Source: Hydractinia symbiolongicarpus
Taxonomy: Eukaryota; Cnidaria; Hydrozoa; Anthoathecata; Hydractiniidae
DNA length: 64,000 nucleotides
Assembly (NCBI RefSeq): GCF_029227915.1
Contig: NC_079878.1
Location: 16,306,001 to 16,370,000 of the forward strand
Direction of reading: 5' to 3'
Shown one piece after another: positions 23,736 through 37,632 of this stretch. A program made the position numbers and the translations under genes. The notes beneath the pieces are model-generated. The model searched no databases. It worked only from the letters and a program-made list of their open reading frames with translations, and was not told the DNA's origin. Within the stretch, counting starts at the first letter, position 1. Each line of letters opens with the position of its first letter.

Positions 23736-24716
23736 ACACTTTCTATATTGATTGCCATTTTGCGACATTTTAACGACGTTTTACTTGTAAATTCTGTTTA
23801 AGTAAGGTTGCTACTTTGAAGGTTTGACCGTGAAAAGTCCACTTTGTTCTCCATCGGATAGCAACGAAGGAGAACATTCTGACCGCAAGAATACATGATA
23901 GCAGCCTCACAAAGGTTCCTTTAGAAGTTATTTTACTCACCCAAAACGCCTATACTTTTTACGGTGTATGTGGCATATCAGCACCCTCGTTGATAAAATT
24001 ACACAGGGCAGGATAAAAGTTTTTTGTTGCTTCTGAAAAAAGGGACTCTAATGAAAGCACTATTTTGTGCAGTTCTAGCTTGATAGCTGTAGTACAAGTG
24101 AGAGTAGTTTTACGACTATTAACTTATAAAATGCAAGAATTTAAAAATAAGTATTTAGCTCCCTAGCTACATCATTAAAGCTATTACGACAAGCCAGACC
24201 ATCAGGAAGGGAAGACCAACAAAATGCAAGCAGTTTTAGTCATGGCCATACACGGAATGTTCTGTTCTTGATTGACTTTAAATTGTGATGCATTTATAAA
24301 TTGCGGCCTTTGGATCAACGCCATAAACCGTTCTGAGTTTAATTTCATATAAAATATAAGTAATCCTTCTACTTACTGTTAACAAGTTTCGAAACAACTT
24401 GGACAAAGAAAAACAAACCTTTTCTTGAAGATAAATTCACGTGGGCTGCAGTGACATTTAAGCATATTAAACGAGACAATATTACAAAGCTTTAAATTAA
24501 CATAACAAAAGAATCTCGATTAATATTTTTTATGGCAGTCAAATCTTCAGAGACAACAAAGAAACCGAGACAAGATAAGTTTTGCTCGATCAGTGTTATT
24601 TTTGTCTTGATGGTACCAAACACACAGGTTGTGTTATATCAAACCTAGGTTGGATGTTCGAGCCGAAGTTCCCCCGCGAAGTTGAGAGTAAGAAAAAAAC
24701 TTCTCCCATACATAAA

Positions 24717-27312
24717 ACTAGCCATAGTTACCACTAATGCGCCCCGAATTACAAATAACGATTTCAAACATTCAAATTTAGAACGGGATTTAAAATTAAA
24801 ATGGAAAATGGTGGACGTTTGAAATCTATAAAAACTGCAGTGTTAGAACTTATTATTTTCGTTATTTTCACATTTGGCTAAGGCTCTATCTATAAAGTTA
24901 GATCTTGATTAAATATATGTACACTTATTTTTGACTTATCAAATCTCCAAAAATTCTTGTGCTGTAATAACAAATTGTGTCTGAAAGCTATTCTGCTGAA
25001 ACATTTTCCGCCAAATATGACGAATATGATAGAAATGCAGTACGGAATTGCATAGAGGCTTGTGAATAAGCTTATTGCCCAGGGGAAAATTTTTAAATAA
25101 AAAGCCCTGCGACTTGAAGATTTCCGTCATTAGCCTAAAAGATTCTGAAATTTGAAGTAGACTTTAAAACGGAGAACAATGGGGTATATAAACACATCAT
25201 AAGTATCCTAATTCTCAATTATTATTGTAATTAACGTAAAATACAACTTGATAAATAAAAAATAAATTTTTTTTTACATATATATAGTATATATTCTAAA
25301 ACAATAGTTAAAACTTTAACTGGATTTTTTTATAACTGATCTCGAAAATTCCAGGATGCAGGATTGCTATGTATGAACTTCATGATTCGAATATATATAA
25401 TAACTTCTGAACAATTTAAATTTTAATGAATTATTACTGTGTTAAGTTACCAATAAAATCCTTAAAAAATTTCTCTCGTTGAAGATTTTTCGAAAATGCT
25501 GATGGTGCATGGTTTGATAACAAATGATCTGAAAAAGAAAGTATATTTAAAATTGAGAAAGAAGAATACAATTTTACCAGAACTGAATTAATACTAGGTT
25601 GTTTAATTATTGTCGACTTATCTGATTTAAAGTTAGAATTTATTAAAAAGATACAAATCAATGCCATGTGATATACAAAAGGTATACTATATAAATAAAA
25701 ATATATATATAAATTTAGTCAAGCTGGCTTTGATATCATTGTTAAACAAGTATAATATTAAGCAGGCGATACAAGATTTTCAAACCTGTGGACAATACAG
25801 GACTTATTTTGTCGAAATCCAATTATTGAATTTTACAAATTTGATTGTTTATTATCGAGGAAATTGATTGGTCATTGTTTTCGAATTGAATTCAACAAGT
25901 TGATACAAAAAAGAGTAGACACTCAATTAATAAATTTTTCAGATTTGATAAATCAACAACATCATTTATAATTTCAAGAAAAAACATGAAAAAGGGAAGA
26001 AAACAAAGAAACCTGTAACATACTGTGGGTAGCGTCTAGTTGTACTGCAAGGGCTAACTATGTTATGTTATTGGTTAATTTATCAGTTCAACTTGACTGT
26101 TCCGGGCAATGAACAACAATATTTTTTCATGATTCAACAAATATCTTTTTATATATATTCTTGCGGTCGGATTCGTGTCAACCAATCACGGGCCAGTATT
26201 CCGGTTAAGCAGTCATTATGAAATGGGGTACAAATGCCGTAATTAATGTTTTTGTGGTGAAATCTTCATAAATACAATACTGGATTTTTCAAGGAATTCT
26301 TTTTTTTTTAGTCAAATCTTTAATATGTTTTAGATACTGCTTAATTTTTGCCATTTTGCGACATTTTAACGACGTTTTACTTGTAAATTCTGTTTAAGTA
26401 AGGTTGCTACTTTGAAGGTTTGACCGTGAAAAGTCCACTTTGTTCTCCATCGGATAGCAACGAAGGAGAACATTCTGACCGCAAGAATACATGATAGCAG
26501 TCTCACAAAGGTTCCTTTAGAAGTTATTTTACTCACCCAAAACGCCTATACTTTTTACGGTGTATGTGGCTTATCAGCACCCTCGTTGATAAAATTACAC
26601 AGGGCAGGATAAAAGTTTTTTGTTGCTTCTGAAAAAAGGGACTCTAATGAAAGCACTATTTTGTGCAGTTCTAGCTTGATAGCTGTAGTACAAGTGAGAG
26701 TAGTTTTACGACTATTAACTTATAAAATGCAAGAATTTAAAAATAAGTATTTAGCTCCCTAGCTACATCATTAAAGCTATTACGACAAGCCAGACCATCG
26801 GGAAGGGAAGACCAACAAAATGCAAGCAGTTTTAGTCATGGCCATACACGGAATGTTCTGTTCTTGATTGACTTTAAATTGTGATGCATTTATAAATTGC
26901 GGCCTTTGGATCAACGCCATAAACCGTTCTGAGTTTAATTTCATATAAAATATAAGTAATCCTTCTACTTACTGTTAACAAGTTTCGAAACAACTTGGAC
27001 AAAGAAAAACAAACCTTTTCTTGAAGATAAATTCACGTGGGCTGCAGTGACATTTAAGCATATTAAACGAGACAATATTACAAAGCTTTAAATTAACATA
27101 ACAAAAGAATCTCGATTAATATTTTTTATGGCAGTCAAATCTTCAGAGACAACAAAGAAACCGAGACAAGATAAGTTTTGCTCGATCAGTGTTATTTTTG
27201 TCTTGATGGTACCAAACACACAGGTTGTGTTATATCAAACCTAGGTTGGATGTTCGAGCCGAAGTTCCCCCGCGAAATTGAGAGTAAGAAAAAAACTTCT
27301 CCCATACATAAA
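24717..27312 (+). repeat. array monomer 4 (2,596 bp)
   Basis: Has the ~89-bp deletion near 24926 and the 17-bp insertion near 26194. First member of the first 7,685-bp block. Its tail has GCGAAATTGAG, a variant shared only with monomer 7. Confidence 0.9.
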
Positions 27313-29947
27313 ACTAGCCATAGTTACCACTAATGCGCCCCGAATTACAAATAACGATTTCAAACATTCAAATTTAGAACGGGATTTAAAATTAAAATGG
27401 AAAATGGTGGACGTTTGAAATCTATAAAAACTGCAGTGTTAGAACTTATTATTTTCGTTATTTTCACATTTGGCTAAGGCTCTATCTATAAAGTTAGATC
27501 TTGATTAAATATATGTACACTTATTTTTGACTTATCAAATCTCCAAAAATTCTTGTGCTGTAATAACAAATTGTGTCTGAAAGCTATTCTGCTGAAACAT
27601 TTTCCGCCAAATATGACGAATATGATAGAAATGCAGTACGGAATTGCATAGAGGCTTGTGAATAAGCTTATTGCCCAGGGGAAAATTTTTAAATAAGAAG
27701 CCCTGCGACTTGAAGATTTCCGTCATTAGCCTAAAAGATTCTGAAATTTGAAGTAGACTTTAAAACGGAGAACAATGGGGTATATAAACACATCATAAGT
27801 ATCCTAATTCTCAATTATTATTGTAATTAACGTAAAATACAACTTGATAAATAAAAAATAAATTTTTTTTTACATATATATAGTATATATTCTAAAACAA
27901 TAGTTAAAACTTTAACTGGATTTTTTTATAACTGATCTCGAAAATTCCAGGATGCAGGATTGCTATGTATGAACTTCATGATTCGAATATATATAATAAC
28001 TTCTGAACAATTTAAATTTTAATGAATTATTACTGTGTTAAGTTACCAATAAAATCCTTAAAAAATTTCTCTCGTTGAAGATTTTTCGAAAATGCTGATG
28101 GTGCATGGTTTGATAACAAATGATCTGAAAAAGAAAGTATATTTAAAATTGAGAAAGAAGAATACAATTTTACCAGAACTGAATTAATACTAGGTTGTTT
28201 AATTATTGTCGACTTATCTGATTTAAAGTTAGAATTTATTAAAAAGATACAAATCAATGCCATGTGATATACAAAAGGTATACTATATAAATAAAAATAT
28301 ATATATAAATTTAGTCAAGCTGGCTTTGATATCATTGTTAAACAAGTATAATATTAAGCAGGCGATACAAGATTTTCAAACCTGTGGACAATACAGGACT
28401 TATTTTGTCGAAATCCAATTATTGAATTTTACAAATTTGATTGTTTATTATCGAGGAAATTGATTGGTCATTGTTTTCGAATTGAATTGAACAAGTTGAT
28501 ACAAAAAAGGGTAGACACTCAATAAATTTGTCAGATTTGATAAATCAACAACATCATTTATAATTTCAAGAAAAAAACATAAAAAAGGGAAGAAAACAAA
28601 GAAACCTGTAACATACTGTGGGTAGCGTCTAGTTGTACTGCAAGGGCTAACTATGTTATGTTATTGGTTAATTTATCAGTTCAACTTGACTGTTCCGTGC
28701 AATGAACAACAATATTTTTTCATGATTCAACAAATATCTTTTTATATATATTCATGCGGTCGGATTCGTGTCAACCAATCACGGGCAGCCATTATGAAAT
28801 GGGGTACAAATGCCGTAATTAATGTTTTTGTGGTCTTCATAATCTTCATAAATACAATACTGGATTTTTCAAGGAATTCTTTTTTTTTTAGTCAAATCTT
28901 TAATATGTTATAGATACTGCTTAATTTTTGCCATTTTGCGACATTTTAACGACGTTTTACTTGTAAATTCTGTTTAAGTAAGGTTGCTACTTTGAAGGTT
29001 TGACCGTGAAAAGTCCACTTTGTTCTCCATCGGATAGCAACGAAGGAGAACATTCTGACCGCAAGAATACATGATAGCAGCCTCACAAAGGTTCCTTTAG
29101 AAGTTATTTTACTCACCCAAAACGCCTATACTTTTTACGGTGTATGTGGCTTATCAGCACCCTCGTTGATAAAATTACACAGGGCAGGATAAAAGTTTTT
29201 TGTTGCTTCTGAAAAAAGGGACTCTAATGAAAGCACTATTTTGTGCATTTCTAGCTTGATAGCTGTAGTACAAGTGAGAGTAGTTTTACGACTATTAACC
29301 TTATAAAATGCAAGAATTTAAAAATAAGTATTTAGCTCCCTAGCTACATCATTAAAGCTATTACGACAAGCCAGACCATCGGGAAGGGAAGACCAACAAA
29401 ATGCAAGCAGTTTTAGTCATGGCCATACACGCAATGTTCTGTTCTTGATTGACTTTAAATTGTGATGCATTTATAAATTGCGGCCTTTGGATCAACGCCA
29501 TAAACCGTTCTGAGTTTAATTTCATATAAAATATAAGTAATCCTTCTACTTACTGTTAACAAGTTTCGAAACAACTTGGACAAAGAAAAACAAACCTTTT
29601 CTTGAAGATAAATTCACGTGGGCTGCAGTGACATTTAAGCATATTAAACGAGACAATATTACAAAGCTTTAAATTAACATAACAAAAGAATCTCGATTAA
29701 TATTTTTTATGGCAGTCAAATCTTCAGAGACAACAAAGAAACCGAGACAAGATAAGTTTTGCTCGATCAGTGTTATTTTTGTCTTGATGGTACCAAACAC
29801 ACAGGTTGTGTTATATCAAACCTAGGTTGGATGTTCGAGCCGAAGTTCCCCCGCGAAGTTGAGAGTAAGAAAAAAACTTCTCCCATACATAAAACAAACA
29901 CTATATACCCGCGGTCCACTAAATGTGCGCCCCTTCGGCGGGGCGCA
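27313..29947 (+). repeat. array monomer 5 (2,635 bp)
   Basis: Has the ~89-bp deletion; ends in a 54-bp minisatellite. Near-identical to monomer 8 at +7,685. Confidence 0.9.
29894..29947 (+). repeat. single 54-bp GC-rich minisatellite
   Basis: Junction of monomers 5 and 6; GGCGGGG hairpin type. Confidence 0.9.
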
Positions 29948-32401
29948 ACTAGCCATAGTTACCACTAATGCGCCCCGAATTACTAATAACGATTTCAAAC
30001 ATTCAAATTTAGAACGGGATTTAAAATTAAAATGGAAAATGGTGGACGTTTGAAATCTATAAAAACTGCAGTGTTAGAACTTATTATTTTCGTTATTTTC
30101 ACATTTGGCTAAGGCTCTATCTATAAAGTTAGATCTTGATTAAATATATGTACACTTTAAACGCCTCTAGCCTTCTTGTTGTGTAATTTCACGTAATCAT
30201 TGCTTTTGATTTTTGGTTAAAATTCGTTCAAAAGACTTACGCATACATTTTTGACTTATCAAATCTCCAAAAATTCTTGTGCTGTAATAACAAATTGTGT
30301 CTGAAAGCTATTCTGCTGAAACATTTTCCGCCAAATATGACGAATATGATAGAAATGCAGTACGGAATTGCATAGAGGCTTGTGAATAAGCTTATTGCCC
30401 AGGGGAAAATTTTTAAATAAGAAGCCCTGCGACTTGAAGATTTCCGTCATTAGCCTAAAAGATTCTGAAATTTGAAGTAGACTTTAAAACGGAGAACAAT
30501 GGGGTATATAAATACATCATAAGTATCCTAATTCTCAATTATTATTGTAAATAACCAATAAATTCCTTAAAAATTTCTCTCGTTGAAGATTTTTCGAAAA
30601 TGCTGATGGTGCATGGTTTCATAACAAATGATCTGAAAAAGAAAGTACATTTAAAATTGAGAAAGAAGAATACAATTTTACCAGAACTGAATTAATACTA
30701 GGTTGTTTAATTATTGTCTACTTATCTGATTTAAAGTTAGAATTTATTAAAAAGATACAAATCAATGCCATGTGATACACAAAAGGTATACTATATAAAT
30801 AAAAATATATATATAAATTTAGTCAAGCTGGCTTTGATATCATTGTTAAACAAGTATAATATTAAGCAGGCGATACAAGATTTTCAAACCTGTGGACAAT
30901 ACAGGACTTATTTTGTTGAAATCGATTTATTGAATTTTACAAATTTGATTGTTTATTATCGAGGAAATTGATTGGTCATTGTTTTCGAATTGAATTGAAC
31001 AAGTTGATACAAAAAAGGGTAGACACTCAATAAATTTGTCAGATTTGATAAATCAACAACATCATTTATAATTTCAAGAAAAAAACATAAAAAAGGGAAG
31101 AAAACAAAGAAACCTGTAACATACTGTGGGTAGCGTCTAGTTGTACTGCAAGGGCTAACTATGTTATGTTATTGGTTAATTTATCAGTTCAACTTGACTG
31201 TTCCGTGCAATGAACAACAATATTTTTTCATGATTCAACAAATATCTTTTTATATATATTCATGCGGTCGGATTCGTGTCAACCAATCACGGGCAGCCAT
31301 TATGAAATGGGGTACAAATGCCGTAATTAATGTTTTTGTGGTCTTCATAATCTTCATAAATACAATACTGGATTTTTCAAGGAATTCTTTTTTTTTTAGT
31401 CAAATCTTTAATATGTTATAGATACTGCTTAATTTTTGCCATTTTGCGACATTTTAACGACGTTTTACTTGTAAATTCTGTTTAAGTAAGGTTGCTACTT
31501 TGAAGGTTTGACCGTGAAAAGTCCACTTTGTTCTCCATCGGATAGCAACGAAGGAGAACATTCTGACCGCAAGAATACATGATAGCAGCCTCACAAAGGT
31601 TCCTTTAGAAGTTATTTTACTCACCCAAAACGCCTATACTTTTTACGGTGTATGTGGCTTATCAGCACCCTCGTTGATAAAATTACACAGGGCAGGATAA
31701 AAGTTTTTTGTTGCTTCTGAAAAAAGGGACTCTAATGAAAGCACTATTTTGTGCATTTCTAGCTTGATAGCTGTAGTACAAGTGAGAGTAGTTTTACGAC
31801 TATTAACCTTATAAAATGCAAGAATTTAAAAATAAGTATTTAGCTCCCTAGCTACATCATTAAAGCTATTACGACAAGCCAGACCATCGGGAAGGGAAGA
31901 CCAACAAAATGCAAGCAGTTTTAGTCATGGCCATACACGCAATGTTCTGTTCTTGATTGACTTTAAATTGTGATGCATTTATAAATTGCGGCCTTTGGAT
32001 CAACGCCATAAACCGTTCTGAGTTTAATTTCATATAAAATATAAGTAATCCTTCTACTTACTGTTAACAAGTTTCGAAACAACTTGGACAAAGAAAAACA
32101 AACCTTTTCTTGAAGATAAATTCACGTGGGCTGCAGTGACATTTAAGCATATTAAACGAGACAATATTACAAAGCTTTAAATTAACATAACAAAAGAATC
32201 TCGATTAATATTTTTTATGGCAGTCAAATCTTCAGAGACAACAAAGAAACCGAGACAAGATAAGTTTTGCTCGATCAGTGTTATTTTTGTCTTGATGGTA
32301 CCAAACACACAGGTTGTGTTATATCAAACCTAGGTTGGATGTTCGAGCCGAAGTTCCCCCGCGAAGTTGAGAGTAAGAAAAAAACTTCTCCCATACATAA
32401 A
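29948..32401 (+). repeat. array monomer 6 (2,454 bp)
   Basis: Has the ~216-bp deletion near 30552. Differs from monomer 9 at visible sites such as CACGCAATG versus CACGGAATG. Confidence 0.9.
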
Positions 32402-34997
32402 ACTAGCCATAGTTACCACTAATGCGCCCCGAATTACAAATAACGATTTCAAACATTCAAATTTAGAACGGGATTTAAAATTAAAATGGAAAATGGTGGA
32501 CGTTTGAAATCTATAAAAACTGCAGTGTTAGAACTTATTATTTTCGTTATTTTCACATTTGGCTAAGGCTCTATCTATAAAGTTAGATCTTGATTAAATA
32601 TATGTACACTTATTTTTGACTTATCAAATCTCCAAAAATTCTTGTGCTGTAATAACAAATTGTGTCTGAAAGCTATTCTGCTGAAACATTTTCCGCCAAA
32701 TATGACGAATATGATAGAAATGCAGTACGGAATTGCATAGAGGCTTGTGAATAAGCTTATTGCCCAGGGGAAAATTTTTAAATAAAAAGCCCTGCGACTT
32801 GAAGATTTCCGTCATTAGCCTAAAAGATTCTGAAATTTGAAGTAGACTTTAAAACGGAGAACAATGGGGTATATAAACACATCATAAGTATCCTAATTCT
32901 CAATTATTATTGTAATTAACGTAAAATACAACTTGATAAATAAAAAATAAATTTTTTTTTACATATATATAGTATATATTCTAAAACAATAGTTAAAACT
33001 TTAACTGGATTTTTTTATAACTGATCTCGAAAATTCCAGGATGCAGGATTGCTATGTATGAACTTCATGATTCGAATATATATAATAACTTCTGAACAAT
33101 TTAAATTTTAATGAATTATTACTGTGTTAAGTTACCAATAAAATCCTTAAAAAATTTCTCTCGTTGAAGATTTTTCGAAAATGCTGATGGTGCATGGTTT
33201 GATAACAAATGATCTGAAAAAGAAAGTATATTTAAAATTGAGAAAGAAGAATACAATTTTACCAGAACTGAATTAATACTAGGTTGTTTAATTATTGTCG
33301 ACTTATCTGATTTAAAGTTAGAATTTATTAAAAAGATACAAATCAATGCCATGTGATATACAAAAGGTATACTATATAAATAAAAATATATATATAAATT
33401 TAGTCAAGCTGGCTTTGATATCATTGTTAAACAAGTATAATATTAAGCAGGCGATACAAGATTTTCAAACCTGTGGACAATACAGGACTTATTTTGTCGA
33501 AATCCAATTATTGAATTTTACAAATTTGATTGTTTATTATCGAGGAAATTGATTGGTCATTGTTTTCGAATTGAATTCAACAAGTTGATACAAAAAAGAG
33601 TAGACACTCAATTAATAAATTTTTCAGATTTGATAAATCAACAACATCATTTATAATTTCAAGAAAAAACATGAAAAAGGGAAGAAAACAAAGAAACCTG
33701 TAACATACTGTGGGTAGCGTCTAGTTGTACTGCAAGGGCTAACTATGTTATGTTATTGGTTAATTTATCAGTTCAACTTGACTGTTCCGGGCAATGAACA
33801 ACAATATTTTTTCATGATTCAACAAATATCTTTTTATATATATTCTTGCGGTCGGATTCGTGTCAACCAATCACGGGCCAGTATTCCGGTTAAGCAGTCA
33901 TTATGAAATGGGGTACAAATGCCGTAATTAATGTTTTTGTGGTGAAATCTTCATAAATACAATACTGGATTTTTCAAGGAATTCTTTTTTTTTTAGTCAA
34001 ATCTTTAATATGTTTTAGATACTGCTTAATTTTTGCCATTTTGCGACATTTTAACGACGTTTTACTTGTAAATTCTGTTTAAGTAAGGTTGCTACTTTGA
34101 AGGTTTGACCGTGAAAAGTCCACTTTGTTCTCCATCGGATAGCAACGAAGGAGAACATTCTGACCGCAAGAATACATGATAGCAGTCTCACAAAGGTTCC
34201 TTTAGAAGTTATTTTACTCACCCAAAACGCCTATACTTTTTACGGTGTATGTGGCTTATCAGCACCCTCGTTGATAAAATTACACAGGGCAGGATAAAAG
34301 TTTTTTGTTGCTTCTGAAAAAAGGGACTCTAATGAAAGCACTATTTTGTGCAGTTCTAGCTTGATAGCTGTAGTACAAGTGAGAGTAGTTTTACGACTAT
34401 TAACTTATAAAATGCAAGAATTTAAAAATAAGTATTTAGCTCCCTAGCTACATCATTAAAGCTATTACGACAAGCCAGACCATCGGGAAGGGAAGACCAA
34501 CAAAATGCAAGCAGTTTTAGTCATGGCCATACACGGAATGTTCTGTTCTTGATTGACTTTAAATTGTGATGCATTTATAAATTGCGGCCTTTGGATCAAC
34601 GCCATAAACCGTTCTGAGTTTAATTTCATATAAAATATAAGTAATCCTTCTACTTACTGTTAACAAGTTTCGAAACAACTTGGACAAAGAAAAACAAACC
34701 TTTTCTTGAAGATAAATTCACGTGGGCTGCAGTGACATTTAAGCATATTAAACGAGACAATATTACAAAGCTTTAAATTAACATAACAAAAGAATCTCGA
34801 TTAATATTTTTTATGGCAGTCAAATCTTCAGAGACAACAAAGAAACCGAGACAAGATAAGTTTTGCTCGATCAGTGTTATTTTTGTCTTGATGGTACCAA
34901 ACACACAGGTTGTGTTATATCAAACCTAGGTTGGATGTTCGAGCCGAAGTTCCCCCGCGAAATTGAGAGTAAGAAAAAAACTTCTCCCATACATAAA
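32402..34997 (+). repeat. array monomer 7 (2,596 bp)
   Basis: Near-identical copy of monomer 4 at +7,685, including the GCGAAATTGAG tail variant. Confidence 0.9.
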
Positions 34998-37632
34998 ACT
35001 AGCCATAGTTACCACTAATGCGCCCCGAATTACAAATAACGATTTCAAACATTCAAATTTAGAACGGGATTTAAAATTAAAATGGAAAATGGTGGACGTT
35101 TGAAATCTATAAAAACTGCAGTGTTAGAACTTATTATTTTCGTTATTTTCACATTTGGCTAAGGCTCTATCTATAAAGTTAGATCTTGATTAAATATATG
35201 TACACTTATTTTTGACTTATCAAATCTCCAAAAATTCTTGTGCTGTAATAACAAATTGTGTCTGAAAGCTATTCTGCTGAAACATTTTCCGCCAAATATG
35301 ACGAATATGATAGAAATGCAGTACGGAATTGCATAGAGGCTTGTGAATAAGCTTATTGCCCAGGGGAAAATTTTTAAATAAGAAGCCCTGCGACTTGAAG
35401 ATTTCCGTCATTAGCCTAAAAGATTCTGAAATTTGAAGTAGACTTTAAAACGGAGAACAATGGGGTATATAAACACATCATAAGTATCCTAATTCTCAAT
35501 TATTATTGTAATTAACGTAAAATACAACTTGATAAATAAAAAATAAATTTTTTTTTACATATATATAGTATATATTCTAAAACAATAGTTAAAACTTTAA
35601 CTGGATTTTTTTATAACTGATCTCGAAAATTCCAGGATGCAGGATTGCTATGTATGAACTTCATGATTCGAATATATATAATAACTTCTGAACAATTTAA
35701 ATTTTAATGAATTATTACTGTGTTAAGTTACCAATAAAATCCTTAAAAAATTTCTCTCGTTGAAGATTTTTCGAAAATGCTGATGGTGCATGGTTTGATA
35801 ACAAATGATCTGAAAAAGAAAGTATATTTAAAATTGAGAAAGAAGAATACAATTTTACCAGAACTGAATTAATACTAGGTTGTTTAATTATTGTCGACTT
35901 ATCTGATTTAAAGTTAGAATTTATTAAAAAGATACAAATCAATGCCATGTGATATACAAAAGGTATACTATATAAATAAAAATATATATATAAATTTAGT
36001 CAAGCTGGCTTTGATATCATTGTTAAACAAGTATAATATTAAGCAGGCGATACAAGATTTTCAAACCTGTGGACAATACAGGACTTATTTTGTCGAAATC
36101 CAATTATTGAATTTTACAAATTTGATTGTTTATTATCGAGGAAATTGATTGGTCATTGTTTTCGAATTGAATTGAACAAGTTGATACAAAAAAGGGTAGA
36201 CACTCAATAAATTTGTCAGATTTGATAAATCAACAACATCATTTATAATTTCAAGAAAAAAACATAAAAAAGGGAAGAAAACAAAGAAACCTGTAACATA
36301 CTGTGGGTAGCGTCTAGTTGTACTGCAAGGGCTAACTATGTTATGTTATTGGTTAATTTATCAGTTCAACTTGACTGTTCCGTGCAATGAACAACAATAT
36401 TTTTTCATGATTCAACAAATATCTTTTTATATATATTCATGCGGTCGGATTCGTGTCAACCAATCACGGGCAGCCATTATGAAATGGGGTACAAATGCCG
36501 TAATTAATGTTTTTGTGGTCTTCATAATCTTCATAAATACAATACTGGATTTTTCAAGGAATTCTTTTTTTTTTAGTCAAATCTTTAATATGTTATAGAT
36601 ACTGCTTAATTTTTGCCATTTTGCGACATTTTAACGACGTTTTACTTGTAAATTCTGTTTAAGTAAGGTTGCTACTTTGAAGGTTTGACCGTGAAAAGTC
36701 CACTTTGTTCTCCATCGGATAGCAACGAAGGAGAACATTCTGACCGCAAGAATACATGATAGCAGCCTCACAAAGGTTCCTTTAGAAGTTATTTTACTCA
36801 CCCAAAACGCCTATACTTTTTACGGTGTATGTGGCTTATCAGCACCCTCGTTGATAAAATTACACAGGGCAGGATAAAAGTTTTTTGTTGCTTCTGAAAA
36901 AAGGGACTCTAATGAAAGCACTATTTTGTGCATTTCTAGCTTGATAGCTGTAGTACAAGTGAGAGTAGTTTTACGACTATTAACCTTATAAAATGCAAGA
37001 ATTTAAAAATAAGTATTTAGCTCCCTAGCTACATCATTAAAGCTATTACGACAAGCCAGACCATCGGGAAGGGAAGACCAACAAAATGCAAGCAGTTTTA
37101 GTCATGGCCATACACGCAATGTTCTGTTCTTGATTGACTTTAAATTGTGATGCATTTATAAATTGCGGCCTTTGGATCAACGCCATAAACCGTTCTGAGT
37201 TTAATTTCATATAAAATATAAGTAATCCTTCTACTTACTGTTAACAAGTTTCGAAACAACTTGGACAAAGAAAAACAAACCTTTTCTTGAAGATAAATTC
37301 ACGTGGGCTGCAGTGACATTTAAGCATATTAAACGAGACAATATTACAAAGCTTTAAATTAACATAACAAAAGAATCTCGATTAATATTTTTTATGGCAG
37401 TCAAATCTTCAGAGACAACAAAGAAACCGAGACAAGATAAGTTTTGCTCGATCAGTGTTATTTTTGTCTTGATGGTACCAAACACACAGGTTGTGTTATA
37501 TCAAACCTAGGTTGGATGTTCGAGCCGAAGTTCCCCCGCGAAGTTGAGAGTAAGAAAAAAACTTCTCCCATACATAAAACAAACACTATATACCCGCGGT
37601 CCACTAAATGTGCGCCCCTTCGGCGGGGCGCA
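34998..37632 (+). repeat. array monomer 8 (2,635 bp)
   Basis: Near-identical copy of monomer 5; ends in a 54-bp minisatellite. Confidence 0.9.
37579..37632 (+). repeat. single 54-bp GC-rich minisatellite
   Basis: Junction of monomers 8 and 9; GGCGGGG hairpin type. Confidence 0.9.

Larger units (their letters stand above)
21736..23753. mobile_element. ~2.0-kb insertion in array monomer 3
   Basis: In other monomers TTTTTGC is followed directly by CATTTTGCGAC; here about 2,018 bp intervenes. Short inverted ends TTGCGGAGAG (21732-21741) and CTCTCCGCAA (23727-23736) lie near the borders, followed on the right by ~17 bp resembling the target (possible diverged target duplication). It holds no transposase ORF, but contains a GC-rich hairpin (GTGCGC/GCGCAC, ~21754), two foldbacks (22209-22253, 22273-22310), a tRNA-like sequence and a C/T-rich tract. 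Probably a non-autonomous DNA element or a nest of several. Confidence 0.65.
20125..24716 (+). repeat. array monomer 3, split by a 2-kb insertion
   Basis: Lacks the first ~80 bp of the unit, starting directly at ATTAAAATGGAAAATGG after a minisatellite. Foreign DNA interrupts it at 21736-23753. Confidence 0.9.

Noticed and set aside
23545-23773. Proline/alanine/cysteine-rich ORFs
   Set aside because: Produced by the C/T-rich CCTTGCC repeat; no other coding sign.
29926-29955. Hairpin followed by CTAG, considered as a Helitron 3' end
   Set aside because: The spacing from hairpin to CTAG is only 1-2 nt instead of ~10, no Rep/helicase or 5' TC end is seen, and the five-copy tandem lacks CTAG.
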